From the NCBI RefSeq assembly GCF_014193515.1, contig NZ_BLXX01000002.1, positions 372,001 through 436,000 of the forward strand: a stretch of DNA of 64,000 nucleotides, written 5' to 3'. Origin of the DNA: Geomonas silvestris. Lineage in GTDB: Bacteria; Desulfobacterota; Desulfuromonadia; Geobacterales; Geobacteraceae. Each line of letters begins with the position of its first letter. Position 1 is the first letter of the stretch. The notes under the pieces were generated by a model. It saw only the letters and a program-made list of their open reading frames with translations. It searched no databases and was not told the DNA's origin. Of this stretch, positions 45,678 through 55,761 are shown piece after piece. The translations under genes were made by a program, and so were the position numbers.

Positions 45678-47588
45678 CTACCCCCTCCTGAGCACGCGCT
45701 TGTCGCCCATGCGGATGGTGAGCTTCTCCTGGTCGAAGAATTCCAGCAAAGGAATCATGAACTTGCGGGACAGGCCGGTTATCTCCCGGAACTCGGGAGG
45801 GGTGATCTCGCCCTTCTCTTTGAGGTAGGCGGTGAGTTTTTCGCGCAACTCCTGGAGCGCTCCCGGCGCGTAGAAGATGTCGCTCTTGACCTTGGCCGCC
45901 CTCCCCTCGCGCACCAGGAGGTTCGCGTGGTCGAGGAGCTGCTTCTCGGTGCACCCCAGCTGGTCGCAGAGCTCCTTCTGGGTCGGGGGTTCCAGCCACC
46001 CCTTCTTGAGGATCTCCTCCAACTTTGCCTGCACCCCCGCCTGGTCCACGGTGACCCCGACCTTGCGCCCGGGGAGCTTCACGATGTCGCGCTCGGACTG
46101 GGCGGAGCCGTCCTTCTCCATGCTGGCCAAAAGCGGGCCGAAGAAGCGCGGGTCGCTACGTCTGGGGACGCGCGACTTGAGCTCCTCCTTGCCGATACCC
46201 TCCTGCATCGGGTTGTCGTTCAAGTAGCTCACCAGCTCGTCGGAGAGCTTCTGTTTCAGCGCGGCGAAGGCCTGCTTCCCGAGGAAGATGCGCGGCTCCT
46301 TCACCACCTGGAGCACGGCCCCGGAGGAGAGCAGGGGGCCTAGCGCCGCATCGATCTTCTTCGTGGACATGCCGGATCTGTTCACCAGCTCCTCGAGGGA
46401 GAGACCCGAGAAGAGCGAGGACTCCACCATGAGGCGGATCCGCTCCTGGTCGGTCCCCTCTTCCGCCGCGGCCAACAGCTCGAGTGCCTCGGAGCTCCGC
46501 CTCCTGCGGCGCGGGGGGCCCGGGTCCAGCACCGTGCCGCCCCCCAGGGTCGCCTGGGGAGAGTAGGTGCGCACCACGAAGGGGTCGCCCGGCAAGAGGA
46601 GCACCGGGTGGGCAAGCCTTAGCTGCGCGAAGCAGCTCTCGCCGGGCTTCAGGAGGTCGCGGTCGAAGAGGATCACCTGTGCCGGCACCTCGTAGGTCGC
46701 CGAATGCAGCCTCAGGGTGGCCCGGTGTTTCAGGTCCTTGGGTGCCGAAGCGAGGTAGTCGAGCCTGACGTCCACGGCGCGGGTGGGGCGGTAGAGCCCC
46801 TTGGGGACCACCACGTCGCCGCGCTGAACCTCGCTGTGGTCCACCCCCTGCAGGTTCACCGCGAGCCGCTCGCCGGCACCGCCGCGCTCCACCTTGGAGC
46901 CGAAGGACTGCACCCCGCGCACCCGGCAGGCCTTCCCCGCCGGCAGCACCTCAACCTCGTCCCCCACCGCAACCGAGCCGGCGAGGAGCGTCCCGGTGAC
47001 CACCGTGCCGAAACCGGTCACCGTGAAGACCCGGTCCACGGGGAGGCGGAACGGGGCATCCACGCGCTTTTGCTCGATGAGCCCGGCCATCCGGACGAGC
47101 TCCTCTTTGAGGACCGGGATGCCGTCGCCGGTTCGCGAGGAGACGGCCACGATCGGGGCTTCGGCCAGAAAGCTGCCGGCGAGATAGTCGCGGACCTCCT
47201 CGGTCACCAGGTCGAGCCAGTCCGGGTCCACCATGTCCTTCTTGGTGAGCACCACGATGCCGCGCTTCACCCCCAAAAGCGAGCAGATCTCCAAGTGTTC
47301 GCGGGTCTGGGGCATGATCCCTTCGTCGGCTGCGACCACCAGGAGCACCAGGTCCATGCCGCCCACCCCGGCCACCATGGTGCGCACGAAGCGCTCGTGG
47401 CCGGGGACGTCGACGATGCCGAAGCGCACGTCGCCGGGGAGCTCCAGGTGCGCGAAGCCGAGCTCGATGGTGATGCCGCGCGCCTTCTCTTCCTTGAGAC
47501 GGTCGGTGTCGATGCCGGTGAGGACCTTGACCAGCGAGGTCTTGCCGTGGTCGATGTGGCCGGCGGTGCCGAGGATGAGGTGTTTCAT
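45678..47588 (-). CDS. selB: selenocysteine-specific elongation factor SelB
   Basis: This 636-residue translational GTPase brings Sec-tRNA to UGA codons marked by a SECIS hairpin. The G-domain ([27 protein letters not shown]) is of the SelB rather than EF-Tu type. EF-Tu-like domains 2 and 3 follow, then a C-terminal ~260 residues of winged-helix repeats that bind SECIS RNA. The start follows AGGAG. Its presence shows that the organism uses selenocysteine and supports the selenoprotein call at 9359. selA, selC and selD are not in the window. Confidence 0.96.
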   Translation of the reverse strand: MKHLILGTAGHIDHGKTSLVKVLTGIDTDRLKEEKARGITIELGFAHLELPGDVRFGIVDVPGHERFVRTMVAGVGGMDLVLLVVAADEGIMPQTREHLEICSLLGVKRGIVVLTKKDMVDPDWLDLVTEEVRDYLAGSFLAEAPIVAVSSRTGDGIPVLKEELVRMAGLIEQKRVDAPFRLPVDRVFTVTGFGTVVTGTLLAGSVAVGDEVEVLPAGKACRVRGVQSFGSKVERGGAGERLAVNLQGVDHSEVQRGDVVVPKGLYRPTRAVDVRLDYLASAPKDLKHRATLRLHSATYEVPAQVILFDRDLLKPGESCFAQLRLAHPVLLLPGDPFVVRTYSPQATLGGGTVLDPGPPRRRRRSSEALELLAAAEEGTDQERIRLMVESSLFSGLSLEELVNRSGMSTKKIDAALGPLLSSGAVLQVVKEPRIFLGKQAFAALKQKLSDELVSYLNDNPMQEGIGKEELKSRVPRRSDPRFFGPLLASMEKDGSAQSERDIVKLPGRKVGVTVDQAGVQAKLEEILKKGWLEPPTQKELCDQLGCTEKQLLDHANLLVREGRAAKVKSDIFYAPGALQELREKLTAYLKEKGEITPPEFREITGLSRKFMIPLLEFFDQEKLTIRMGDKRVLRRG

Positions 47589-47759
47589 GTCGTGGGGCTC
47601 CTAAAACTCAGTGGTACAAAGGACTCAATAGACGAAAAGGACACAAAGGACGAAAAGACACCCCGGGTTATACCTAAAAAAACCGCATACAAGGCAACCC
47701 GTAATCTTCGGCCCGTCTTCGAGGTCGCGGCAAGGGTCGCCGCATCTATGTGCCGGCGC

Positions 47760-49565
47760 TCATTCCTTGAACTGCAGTTGGTAGAGCCGGTAGTAGAGAC
47801 CTTTGGCGGCCAGGAGCTCGGCGTGGGTCCCCTCTTCGGCCTTTTCGCCGCGGTGGATCACCACGATACGGTCCGCGTCGCGGATGGTGGAGAGCCGGTG
47901 CGCCACCACCAGTGTGGTGCGCCCCTCCATGAGCCCTTCGAGCCCCTGCTGGATGAGACGCTCGCTGGCCGGGTCGACGCTGGCCGTCGCCTCGTCCAGA
48001 ACCAGGATCTCCGGGTCGAAGGCCACGGCACGGGCAAAGGAGATCAGCTGGCGCTCGCCGGCGGAGAAGTTCCCCCCGCGCTCGCGCACCTCCTCGTCGA
48101 ACCCCTTGGGGAGCTGCCTGATGAAGCGGTCCGCCCCCACCACCGCCGCCGCGCGCTCCACCCGCTTGGCCGCCTCGGGATCTCCCAGGGAGATGTTGTA
48201 GGCGATGGTGCCGGTGAAGAGGTAGGGGTCCTGCAGCACCACGCCGATGCGGGAGCGCAGGGACTTGAGGCTCATCTCCCTGATATCGGTGCCGTCGATG
48301 CTGATACAGCCGCGGTTGATCTCGTAGAGCCGGGACAAAAGCCGTGTCACGGTGGTTTTTCCCCCGCCCGTTTCGCCGACCAGGGCGACCTTCTCGCCGC
48401 TTTTCACCTCCAGCGAGAACCCTTTGAGCACGTAGTCCTCGTTGTGGTAGGCGAACCAGAGGTCACTGAAGGAGATGCTCCCCGGCGTGCGCCTGCCGCC
48501 TGCGGCGGCAACCGCTGCCGCTTGCGGGGGGGAGACCAGCAGCCGGGCCGGCTCCTGTTCCTCTTCCTTCTTGTCCAAAAGCCCGAAGATGCGCTCCAGC
48601 GAAGCCATCGCCCCCTGCATCACCGAGTACTTGGCGGAGAGGTCCCGGATCGGCGAGAAGAAGCGCTCGATGTACTGGATGAAGGCGACCAGGGCGCCGA
48701 AGGAGAGGGTCTCCTTGACGATTTCGCCGCCGCCGTACCAGATGATTAGCGCCACCGCCACCGAGGAGAGGGATTCGACCACGGCGTAGAGCGCGGCGTC
48801 CCAGGTGATCACCGGGAGGTTGGCGTCCCGGTAGGACTCGTTGAGGCGCCGGAACTCCCGCGCCTCGTCGCGCTCCCGGTTGAAGAGCTGCACCACCATC
48901 ATGCCGCCCAGGCTCTCGGCGAGGAAGGCGCTCAGGTTCCCGAGGCGGGCCCTGACCTGGCGAAAGGCGACCCGCATCCAGTTGCGGAAGGTGAAGGCGA
49001 CCCAGATCAGGAGCGGCAGCACCGAGAAGGTGACCAGGGAGAGCTTCACGTTCATCCAGAGCATGATCCCCACGATCCCCGCAAGGACCATGACGTCCCC
49101 CACGATGGTCACGATGCCGGCGGCGAACATCTCCCCCAGGACCTCGATGTCGCTGGTGAGCCGGGAGACCAGGCTCCCCACCGGCGTCTGGTCGAAGAAG
49201 CGGGCCGACAGGCGCTGGATGTGGGCGAAGAGCTCGATGCGGATGTCGTACATCACCTTCTGGCCGACGTACTGCAGCAGGTAGACCTCGACGAAGGTGA
49301 CCGCCGACTCGGCGAAGATGAGCCCCAGAAAGCCTGCGGCCAAAAGGGGAAGCCCCTCGAGTTTCCCGGTGACGATGTGGTTGTCGATGGCGCTCTTCAA
49401 GAGCCAGGGCTGGGCGAGCTTGGTCACCGCCATGATGGGCAGCATGACGAGCACCACCCAGATCAGGCGCCGGTAGGGCGCGATGTACCGGACGAAGCGC
49501 CGCATCAGCTTGCGGTCGTACATCTTGCCGACTACTTCATCTTCGTAAATGCCGCCAAAGTGCAT
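47760..49565 (-). CDS. ABC exporter half-transporter, canonical Walker B partner
   Basis: The 601-residue protein has six helices and a C-terminal ATPase domain: Walker A GETGGGKTT, a deviant signature FSAGERQL in place of LSGGQ, Walker B ILVLDEATASVD with its catalytic Glu and H-loop AHRLST. The N-terminus MHFGGIYEDE matches a known class of heterodimeric exporters. It lies 46 bases after the second half-transporter gene. The substrate is unknown. Confidence 0.92.
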   Translation of the reverse strand: MHFGGIYEDEVVGKMYDRKLMRRFVRYIAPYRRLIWVVLVMLPIMAVTKLAQPWLLKSAIDNHIVTGKLEGLPLLAAGFLGLIFAESAVTFVEVYLLQYVGQKVMYDIRIELFAHIQRLSARFFDQTPVGSLVSRLTSDIEVLGEMFAAGIVTIVGDVMVLAGIVGIMLWMNVKLSLVTFSVLPLLIWVAFTFRNWMRVAFRQVRARLGNLSAFLAESLGGMMVVQLFNRERDEAREFRRLNESYRDANLPVITWDAALYAVVESLSSVAVALIIWYGGGEIVKETLSFGALVAFIQYIERFFSPIRDLSAKYSVMQGAMASLERIFGLLDKKEEEQEPARLLVSPPQAAAVAAAGGRRTPGSISFSDLWFAYHNEDYVLKGFSLEVKSGEKVALVGETGGGKTTVTRLLSRLYEINRGCISIDGTDIREMSLKSLRSRIGVVLQDPYLFTGTIAYNISLGDPEAAKRVERAAAVVGADRFIRQLPKGFDEEVRERGGNFSAGERQLISFARAVAFDPEILVLDEATASVDPASERLIQQGLEGLMEGRTTLVVAHRLSTIRDADRIVVIHRGEKAEEGTHAELLAAKGLYYRLYQLQFKE

Positions 49566-49611
49566 GGGTGTCCTGTTGGTCTTCCTGCCGGGCGCGTCGC
49601 GCTCGCATCTA

Positions 49612-51360
49612 TTACAGCTTCTCGATCTCGGCCTTCAGCTGCTCTTCGCGGTGGATCGCCGCGTAGCGGCCACCTTGCGCCAGGAGCTCTTCGTGGCTTC
49701 CCTGCTCCGCAATGGCACCTTCCTCCAACACCAGGATCCGGTCGCAGCCGCGCAAGGGGGAGAGCCGGTGCGAGACGATGAGCACGGTCCGCTCACCGTA
49801 GTAGGTGGACAGGGCGCGCAAAATCTCCTCCTCGGTATCGGCATCGACTGCGGAGAGCGGATCGTCCAGGATGAGGATCTTCGGCTCCTTGATGAGGGCC
49901 CGGGCGATCGCCACACGCTGCTTCTGTCCGCCGGAGAGCGCCACGCCGCGCTCGCCGACCAGGGTGTCGTAACCGTCGGGGAACCTGGCGATATCGCCCG
50001 CGAGCCCCGCGATCTGGGCCGCGCGCTCCACGTCCTCGCGGGTGGCACCGGGCTTTCCGTAGGCGATGTTGTCGCCGATGCTGCGGGAAAAGAGAAAGCT
50101 CTCCTGGGGCACGAAGCCGACGGCGGCACGCAGGGTGGCCAGCGGGATCCGGTTCAGCTCCACCCCGTCCAGGAAGATCTGGCCGTCGGAGACCGGGAAA
50201 AGTCGCGGGATGAGCCGCACCAGGGTCGACTTGCCGCTCCCCACCACACCGACGATGCCGATCCGGGATCCCTTGGGGATCTTCAGGTCGATGCCGCGCA
50301 GCGTGGGAGCCTGGCCATAGGAAAACTCGAGGCTGCGGAACTCGATCTCCCCCTCGATGACGGCGTCGGTGGCGGGGTGCGCGGGATCGGTCACCACCGG
50401 GTGCGCGTTGAGAATCTCTCCCAGCCTCGCCATGGACGCCGCACCGCGCTGCAGCATGTTGAGGATCCAACCGAACATGATGGTCGGCCAGACCAGCATG
50501 GCGAGGTAGCCGTTGAAGGCGACGAAGCCGCCCAGGGTGAGCTCCCGGTGGATCACCATGTTGCCACCGACGAAGAGGACCACCAGGGTGCCCAGGGCAC
50601 CGGTCGCCGCCATGACCGGAAGCATCCAGCCGCGCAGCTTGGCGACCCCCATGCTGGCCTCCAGGTAGCTCGCGCAGACCTCGCGGAAGCTCTCCACCTC
50701 CCCCTCCTCGCGGCAGTACGCCTTCACGACCGCGGCCGCCGAGACGTTCTCCTCGACGCTGCTGGTGAGTCGGGAGAGAGCCTCCTGCATCTTCTTGGAG
50801 CGGCGGAACATGGAAGCGCTCATCTGCTTCACGATGTACACCATGACCGGGAAGGGACCGATGGCGCACAGGGTGAGAAACGGCGAGATCCGGGTCATCA
50901 GGAAGACGGCCGCGCTGTAGACGATGACCGTGTTGAAGAGGCTTAGGACGCCGAAACCAAGGAGCATCCTGACGTTGGTGAGGTCGTTGGCGAGCCGGGA
51001 GAGGATGTCGCCGGTGCGCCAGGCGGAAAAGTAGGGGCGATCCAGGGTCAGCAGCTTCTGGTAGAGGTCTTCGCGCAGGAGGAACTCGATGCGGCGCCCG
51101 GCGTTCAGCATCGTGGTGCGGGAAAAGACGCGCACCACACCCTGGATGAGCGCGGCCGCGGCGATGAGGCCGCCGTACTGCGCCGGGGTGAGCGAGGCGG
51201 GGGTCGGGTGCTGCAGCCCCTCGATGGCGAGCTTCAGGAGCCAGGGTATGGCGAGCCCGCAGGCATTGGTGCCCACCAGGAGCAGCACACCCACGCAGTA
51301 GGCACCCCAGCAGGTCTGCATGTATGTGGAAAGACGGCTGAGTTGGCTGATAGCACGCAC
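49612..51360 (-). CDS. ABC exporter half-transporter with degenerate Walker B
   Basis: The 582-residue protein has six helices and an ATPase domain with Walker A GVVGSGKST, normal signature LSGGQKQR and H-loop SHRLSP, but Walker B ILILDDPLSAVD, where Asp replaces the catalytic Glu. It pairs with the downstream gene to make a heterodimer with one degenerate ATP site. It starts at GTG 51360. The 624 bp upstream is a divergent regulatory region. Confidence 0.92.
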   Translation of the reverse strand: MRAISQLSRLSTYMQTCWGAYCVGVLLLVGTNACGLAIPWLLKLAIEGLQHPTPASLTPAQYGGLIAAAALIQGVVRVFSRTTMLNAGRRIEFLLREDLYQKLLTLDRPYFSAWRTGDILSRLANDLTNVRMLLGFGVLSLFNTVIVYSAAVFLMTRISPFLTLCAIGPFPVMVYIVKQMSASMFRRSKKMQEALSRLTSSVEENVSAAAVVKAYCREEGEVESFREVCASYLEASMGVAKLRGWMLPVMAATGALGTLVVLFVGGNMVIHRELTLGGFVAFNGYLAMLVWPTIMFGWILNMLQRGAASMARLGEILNAHPVVTDPAHPATDAVIEGEIEFRSLEFSYGQAPTLRGIDLKIPKGSRIGIVGVVGSGKSTLVRLIPRLFPVSDGQIFLDGVELNRIPLATLRAAVGFVPQESFLFSRSIGDNIAYGKPGATREDVERAAQIAGLAGDIARFPDGYDTLVGERGVALSGGQKQRVAIARALIKEPKILILDDPLSAVDADTEEEILRALSTYYGERTVLIVSHRLSPLRGCDRILVLEEGAIAEQGSHEELLAQGGRYAAIHREEQLKAEIEKL

Positions 51361-51984
51361 CTCGCAGGGGATTGGACCACCGTTACATGTATGCTATTTC
51401 GTCAGAGGTGTCAAAGCTTTTGCCAGTGCGGACCGGCCTTCGTTTCTGTTTTAAAATGACGTAAACCACCCCGGGCAAGGGGCCCGGCGAGGCGAGGCCC
51501 TCCAAGCCCAAGCCACCCGTACCCGCGGCACAAATCATTCTAGATCAACCACTTTCACCGCAGACCCTTTTCCGCCCCTCTTTGTTTTAAAAAATTGAAG
51601 GTTTTCGGTAATTTTCGAACAATTGGGGAGCCTCGGAAAGCGCTTTTTCTGGCCTGTTTCGGCAAAAGACATTTACTTTCAGCTAGTTCCCATGAAAAGT
51701 TATGCTTGCTTTTTTGTTTTAAAATGGCTTATATTCTGCCCGAAATTACCTGACGCCCTCGAACTGCCTGCGCGAAGCGGCAAAAAGACACCAAAATAAA
51801 ACGCTGTTCTCGGCATGGCGAGCATCCCGTTAAGGATCTGTTGCTTTTTTGTTTTCAATGAGCGTATGATTTAGCCGCTTCATTATAGGTTTAGTACTCT
51901 AGCGCAGGCTTGGCGCCTGACCTCCCCTCCCGCAAGCGCCCGCCTTTCGCCTCCACGATTCACTTCCAGTCGCGAGGTTTAGCC
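51361..51984. other. AT-rich divergent regulatory region with four TGTTTTAAAATG-like repeats
   Basis: There is no ORF. Copies start at 51447, 51583, 51715 and 51850 (TGTTTTAAAATG, TGTTTTAAAAAA, TGTTTTAAAATG, TGTTTTCAATGA), 136, 132 and 135 bases apart and in one orientation. The last two share a longer ttgcttttttgtttt block. The region separates the ABC exporter genes from the Hdr-Flox operon. Confidence 0.6.
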
Positions 51985-52569
51985 GTGAAAAACAAGTTGA
52001 TGCACCTCTCCAACGAGACGATGAACGTCGGTTTCGTGAAGAAGGTGGAGGCCCTGTCCGGCACGTCGGTGCGCCGCTGCTTCCAGTGCGGCAAGTGCTC
52101 CGCAGGGTGCCCCATGACCGGCTTCATGGAGCACCCGCCCAACCGCGTGGTGCGCCTGCTGCAGTTGGGCCAGGGGGCGCGCGTCCTCGCCGGCCGCTCC
52201 ATCTGGTACTGCGCCTCCTGTGAGACCTGCACCACCCGCTGCCCGAACAAGGTGAACCTCGCCGCCATCATGGACGCCTTGAGGAAACTCTCCTGGGACG
52301 CCGACGGCCCCTCGAAGGAGAGCTACGTGCAGCTTGCCAACCGCCTGTTCATCGAGAACATCCGCACCTACGGCCGCCAGTACGAGCTGAGGCTGGGTGC
52401 GGCCTTCAACATGAAGAGCGGGCAGTTCCTAAAGGACCTGATGCTCGGTCCCAAGCTTTTGTCCCGCGGGAAGATGAAACTCTTCCACCAAAAGAACAAG
52501 AACCTCCCCGAGATCGAGGCGATCTTCAACCGTATCGAGGAGATGCGTAAAAAAGGAGAGGCGCTGTGA
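51985..52569 (+). CDS. hdrC: heterodisulfide reductase-like subunit C
   Basis: The 194-residue protein has two [4Fe-4S] motifs, CFQCGKCSAGCP and CASCETCTTRCP, as in HdrC, and a Lys-rich helical C-terminus. It passes electrons between HdrA and HdrB in a soluble bifurcating complex. I choose the GTG at 51985, preceded by GAGG, rather than a longer frame; an ATG 15 bases on is possible. It overlaps hdrB by 4 bases (GTGA). Confidence 0.92.
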   Translation: MKNKLMHLSNETMNVGFVKKVEALSGTSVRRCFQCGKCSAGCPMTGFMEHPPNRVVRLLQLGQGARVLAGRSIWYCASCETCTTRCPNKVNLAAIMDALRKLSWDADGPSKESYVQLANRLFIENIRTYGRQYELRLGAAFNMKSGQFLKDLMLGPKLLSRGKMKLFHQKNKNLPEIEAIFNRIEEMRKKGEAL

Positions 52570-53522
52570 CCCCTGGCAAGAAGAACCTCCTTACCTACTC
52601 TTACTACCCCGGCTGCTCGCTGCACGCCTCGGGCCGGGAGTACGACATCTCCACCCAGGCGCTCTTCAAGGCGCTCAACCTGGGCCTTAAGGAGGTGCCG
52701 GACTGGTTTTGCTGCGGCGCGACCCCGGCCCACAACGTGGACGAGCTCCTCTCGCTCTCCCTGTGCGCCAAGAACCTCTCCCTGGCGGACCAGGTGGAGG
52801 GGGACCTGGCGGTCGCCTGCGCCGCCTGCTTCTCGCGGCTTAAGACCACCCAGCACCACCTGAAAGAGGACGACACCAAGCGCCACCAGGTGGAGACCGC
52901 CATCGCCGGCCCGGCCAGCCTCGGCAAGCCCGTGAAGCACATCCTGGAGATCCTGGCCCGCGACTTCGGCCTGGCCCGCCTCGAGGAGAGCGTGAAGAAG
53001 CCGCTTCTGGGGCTCAAGGTCGCGGCCTACTACGGCTGCCTCCTGACCCGCCCCCCCGAGGTGCCGGAACTCGACGACTGCGAGGATCCCAGCATCATGG
53101 AGGACATCCTGCGCGCCCTGGGTGCCGAGCCGGTCAAGTGGAGCCACCGCATGGAGTGCTGCGGGGCGAACTTCACCCTGTCGCGCCCCGGCGTCGTCCT
53201 GAAACTCTCCAACGCCATCCTGACCTCCGCCCAGGAGGCCAAAGCCGACTGCATCATGGTCGCCTGCCCCCTGTGCCACGGCAACCTGGACATCCGCCAG
53301 GAAAGCATCAACAAGTACGGCACCCCCGAGGGGTCCTTGATGGGGAACATCTTCGGCTCGGACTACATCCCGGGCTCCGAGGACGGCGCGCGCCGCGAGA
53401 TGCCGATCTTCTACGTGACCCAGTTGGCCGCGCTGGCCATGGGGGTCCCTACCGACAAGCTCGGCCTGGAGAGCGTGATCGTCGACCCGCGGCCGCTTTT
53501 GTACGAGAAAAACCTTCTGTAG
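52566..53522 (+). CDS. hdrB: heterodisulfide reductase-like subunit B
   Basis: The 318-residue protein has two CCG domains, YYPGCSLHA...DWFCCGATPAH and YYGCLLTRP...MECCGANFTLS, that ligate the two non-cubane [4Fe-4S] clusters at the disulfide-reducing site in methanogen HdrB. The natural substrate in a non-methanogen is not known; ethanol-, NADH- or thiol-linked roles have been proposed for related complexes. The GTG start is coupled to hdrC. Confidence 0.93.
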   Translation: MTPGKKNLLTYSYYPGCSLHASGREYDISTQALFKALNLGLKEVPDWFCCGATPAHNVDELLSLSLCAKNLSLADQVEGDLAVACAACFSRLKTTQHHLKEDDTKRHQVETAIAGPASLGKPVKHILEILARDFGLARLEESVKKPLLGLKVAAYYGCLLTRPPEVPELDDCEDPSIMEDILRALGAEPVKWSHRMECCGANFTLSRPGVVLKLSNAILTSAQEAKADCIMVACPLCHGNLDIRQESINKYGTPEGSLMGNIFGSDYIPGSEDGARREMPIFYVTQLAALAMGVPTDKLGLESVIVDPRPLLYEKNLL

Positions 53523-53677
53523 GAAGTCAACGGCTTGGGACGCGGAACCGTCCGGAAACCACGGCAAAAAAGCAGGATGAACCACCACCCAAGGCTTTTT
53601 GGGTAACCCGAAAGGCTTAACCCCTGTTTGTTCGACTTGGTTTCAAAGATCCGCCCAAGGGTTTTAAGAGGAAAGCT

Positions 53678-55675
53678 ATGTCCAGAATCGGCGTTTTTGT
53701 GTGCCACTGCGGGGAGAACATCTCGCGCACGGTTGATGTGGAGCGGGTCGCCAAGGAGGCGGGCGAGATCCCGGGGGTTGCCTACTCCTGCGATTACAAG
53801 TACATGTGCTCCGACCCGGGCCAGAACCTTCTGAAGAAGGCGGTGGCCGAGCATAACCTGGACGGCGCCCTGGTGGCGGCCTGCAGCCCGCGCATGCACG
53901 AGAAGACCTTCCGCAAGGCGGCCTCGGCAGCGGGGCTCAACCCCTACCTGTGCGAGATGGGGAACATCCGCGAGCACTGTTCCTGGGTGCACGAGGACCG
54001 CGAGGAAGCGACTGCCAAGGCCTCGGACATCGTGAAGTTCATGGTGGAGCGGGTCAAGAAGGGGAAGTCGCTCGCCCCGATCACCGTTCCGGTCACCAAG
54101 AAGGCGCTGATCATAGGCGGTGGCATCGCCGGGATCCAGGCGGCGCTCGATATCGCCGACGCCGGGCACCAGGTGGTCATGGTGGAGCGCGAACCCTCGA
54201 TCGGCGGGCACATGGCGCAGCTCTCCGAGACCTTCCCGACCCTGGACTGCTCGCAGTGCATCATGACGCCGAAGATGGTGGACGTCGCCAACCACCCGAA
54301 CATCACCCTCTACACCTACGCCGAGATCGAGAAGGTCGACGGTTACATCGGCAACTTCCAGGTAACGGTGCGCAAGAAGGCGCGCTCGGTGGACGAGTCG
54401 AAGTGCACCGGCTGCGGCGTCTGCATGACCAAGTGCCCCAAGAAGAAGATCCCCAACGACTTCGACCAGGGGCACGGGATGCGCACCGCGATCTACGTCC
54501 CCTTCCCGCAGGCGGTCCCCAACACCCCGGTCATCGACCGGCAGAACTGCACCATGTTCCAGTCCGGCAAGTGCGGGGTCTGCCAGAAGGTCTGCGGCCC
54601 GGGCGCCGTCGATTTCGAGCAGCAGGACACCCTGACCGTGGAGTCCGTGGGGGCCATCGTGGTCGCCACCGGGTTCAAGCTCTACTCCATCGAGCGCAAG
54701 CCCGAGGAGAGCGCCATCCAGGGTTACGGCGAATTCGGTTACGGCACCATCCCCGACATCATCGACGGCATGACCTTCGAGCGGCTCGCCTCGGCCTCCG
54801 GCCCGACCGGCGGCAGGATCCTGCGCCCCTCCGACGGCAAGGAGCCCAAGCAGGTGGTCTTCATCCAGTGCGTAGGGAGCCGTGCGAGAGAGAAAGGGAT
54901 CTCCTACTGCTCCAAGGTCTGCTGCATGTACACCGCGAAGCACACCATGCTCTACCACCACAAGGTGCACGACGGGCAGGCCTACGTCTTCTACATGGAC
55001 GCGCGCACCCCGGGCAAGGGGTACGACGAGTTCTGGCGCCGGGCCGTGGAGGAGGAAGAGGCGGTCTACATCAGGGGGATGGTCTCGCGCATGTACCAGC
55101 GCGGCGACAAGATCGTGGTGATGGGAAGCGACACCCTGGTGGGCGTGCAGGTAGAGATCGAGGCCGACCTGGTGGTCATGGCGACCGCGGTGCAGGCGCA
55201 GGACGGCGCCGACCTCCTGGCCCAGAAGCTGGGGATCTCCTACGACAAGTACAACTTCTACTCCGAGGCGCATGCCAAGCTAAAACCGGTGGAATGCGCC
55301 ACTGCCGGAATCTATCTCGCAGGCGCCTGCCAGGGGCCGAAGGACATCCCCGACACCGTCTCGCAGGCCTCGGCCGCGGCGGCCAAGGTTATGACGCTCT
55401 TTGCCAAAGACCAGCTGGAGCGCGACCCGGTGGTGGCCAAGGTGAACGAGAAGTACTGCGTCGGCTGCCTGGCCTGCAAGAAGGTCTGCCCTTACGGCGC
55501 GGTGGAAGAGCGCGAGATCAGGGACCGCCAGGGGAACCTGGTGAAGGTGGTGGCCAACGTGAACCCCGGTGTCTGCGGCGGCTGCGGCACCTGCCAGGCC
55601 ACCTGCCCGTCGAAGTCGGTCGAGCTGGACGGCTACACCGACGAGCAGATCATGGCGATGATCGAGTCGCTATAA
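53678..55675 (+). CDS. hdrA: heterodisulfide reductase-like subunit A (flavin bifurcating subunit)
   Basis: The 665-residue FAD protein has an N-terminal Fe-S domain (VFVCHCGENIS, ACSPRMHEKTF), the dinucleotide fold GGGIAGIQAALDIADAGHQVV, a conserved CSQCIMTPKMVDV, two internal ferredoxin motifs (CTGCGVCMTKCP, CGVCQKVCGPG) and two C-terminal ones (CVGCLACKKVCP, CGGCGTCQATCP). HdrA is the site of electron bifurcation. No Sec or missing Cys was seen. The ATG follows AAGAGGAAAGCT. Confidence 0.95.
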   Translation: MSRIGVFVCHCGENISRTVDVERVAKEAGEIPGVAYSCDYKYMCSDPGQNLLKKAVAEHNLDGALVAACSPRMHEKTFRKAASAAGLNPYLCEMGNIREHCSWVHEDREEATAKASDIVKFMVERVKKGKSLAPITVPVTKKALIIGGGIAGIQAALDIADAGHQVVMVEREPSIGGHMAQLSETFPTLDCSQCIMTPKMVDVANHPNITLYTYAEIEKVDGYIGNFQVTVRKKARSVDESKCTGCGVCMTKCPKKKIPNDFDQGHGMRTAIYVPFPQAVPNTPVIDRQNCTMFQSGKCGVCQKVCGPGAVDFEQQDTLTVESVGAIVVATGFKLYSIERKPEESAIQGYGEFGYGTIPDIIDGMTFERLASASGPTGGRILRPSDGKEPKQVVFIQCVGSRAREKGISYCSKVCCMYTAKHTMLYHHKVHDGQAYVFYMDARTPGKGYDEFWRRAVEEEEAVYIRGMVSRMYQRGDKIVVMGSDTLVGVQVEIEADLVVMATAVQAQDGADLLAQKLGISYDKYNFYSEAHAKLKPVECATAGIYLAGACQGPKDIPDTVSQASAAAAKVMTLFAKDQLERDPVVAKVNEKYCVGCLACKKVCPYGAVEEREIRDRQGNLVKVVANVNPGVCGGCGTCQATCPSKSVELDGYTDEQIMAMIESL

Positions 55676-55761
55676 ATCGGCGGCGCGTGTCTGATCGGAC
55701 CGAGCGGTCGGGTCGGACGGATCAGTTCGATCAGGCGCGCCGCACATATTGAGGATTGCCA

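Noticed and set aside
51447-51860. CRISPR array
   Set aside because: The repeats are only about 12 bp, spacing is about 134 bp and there are no cas genes.
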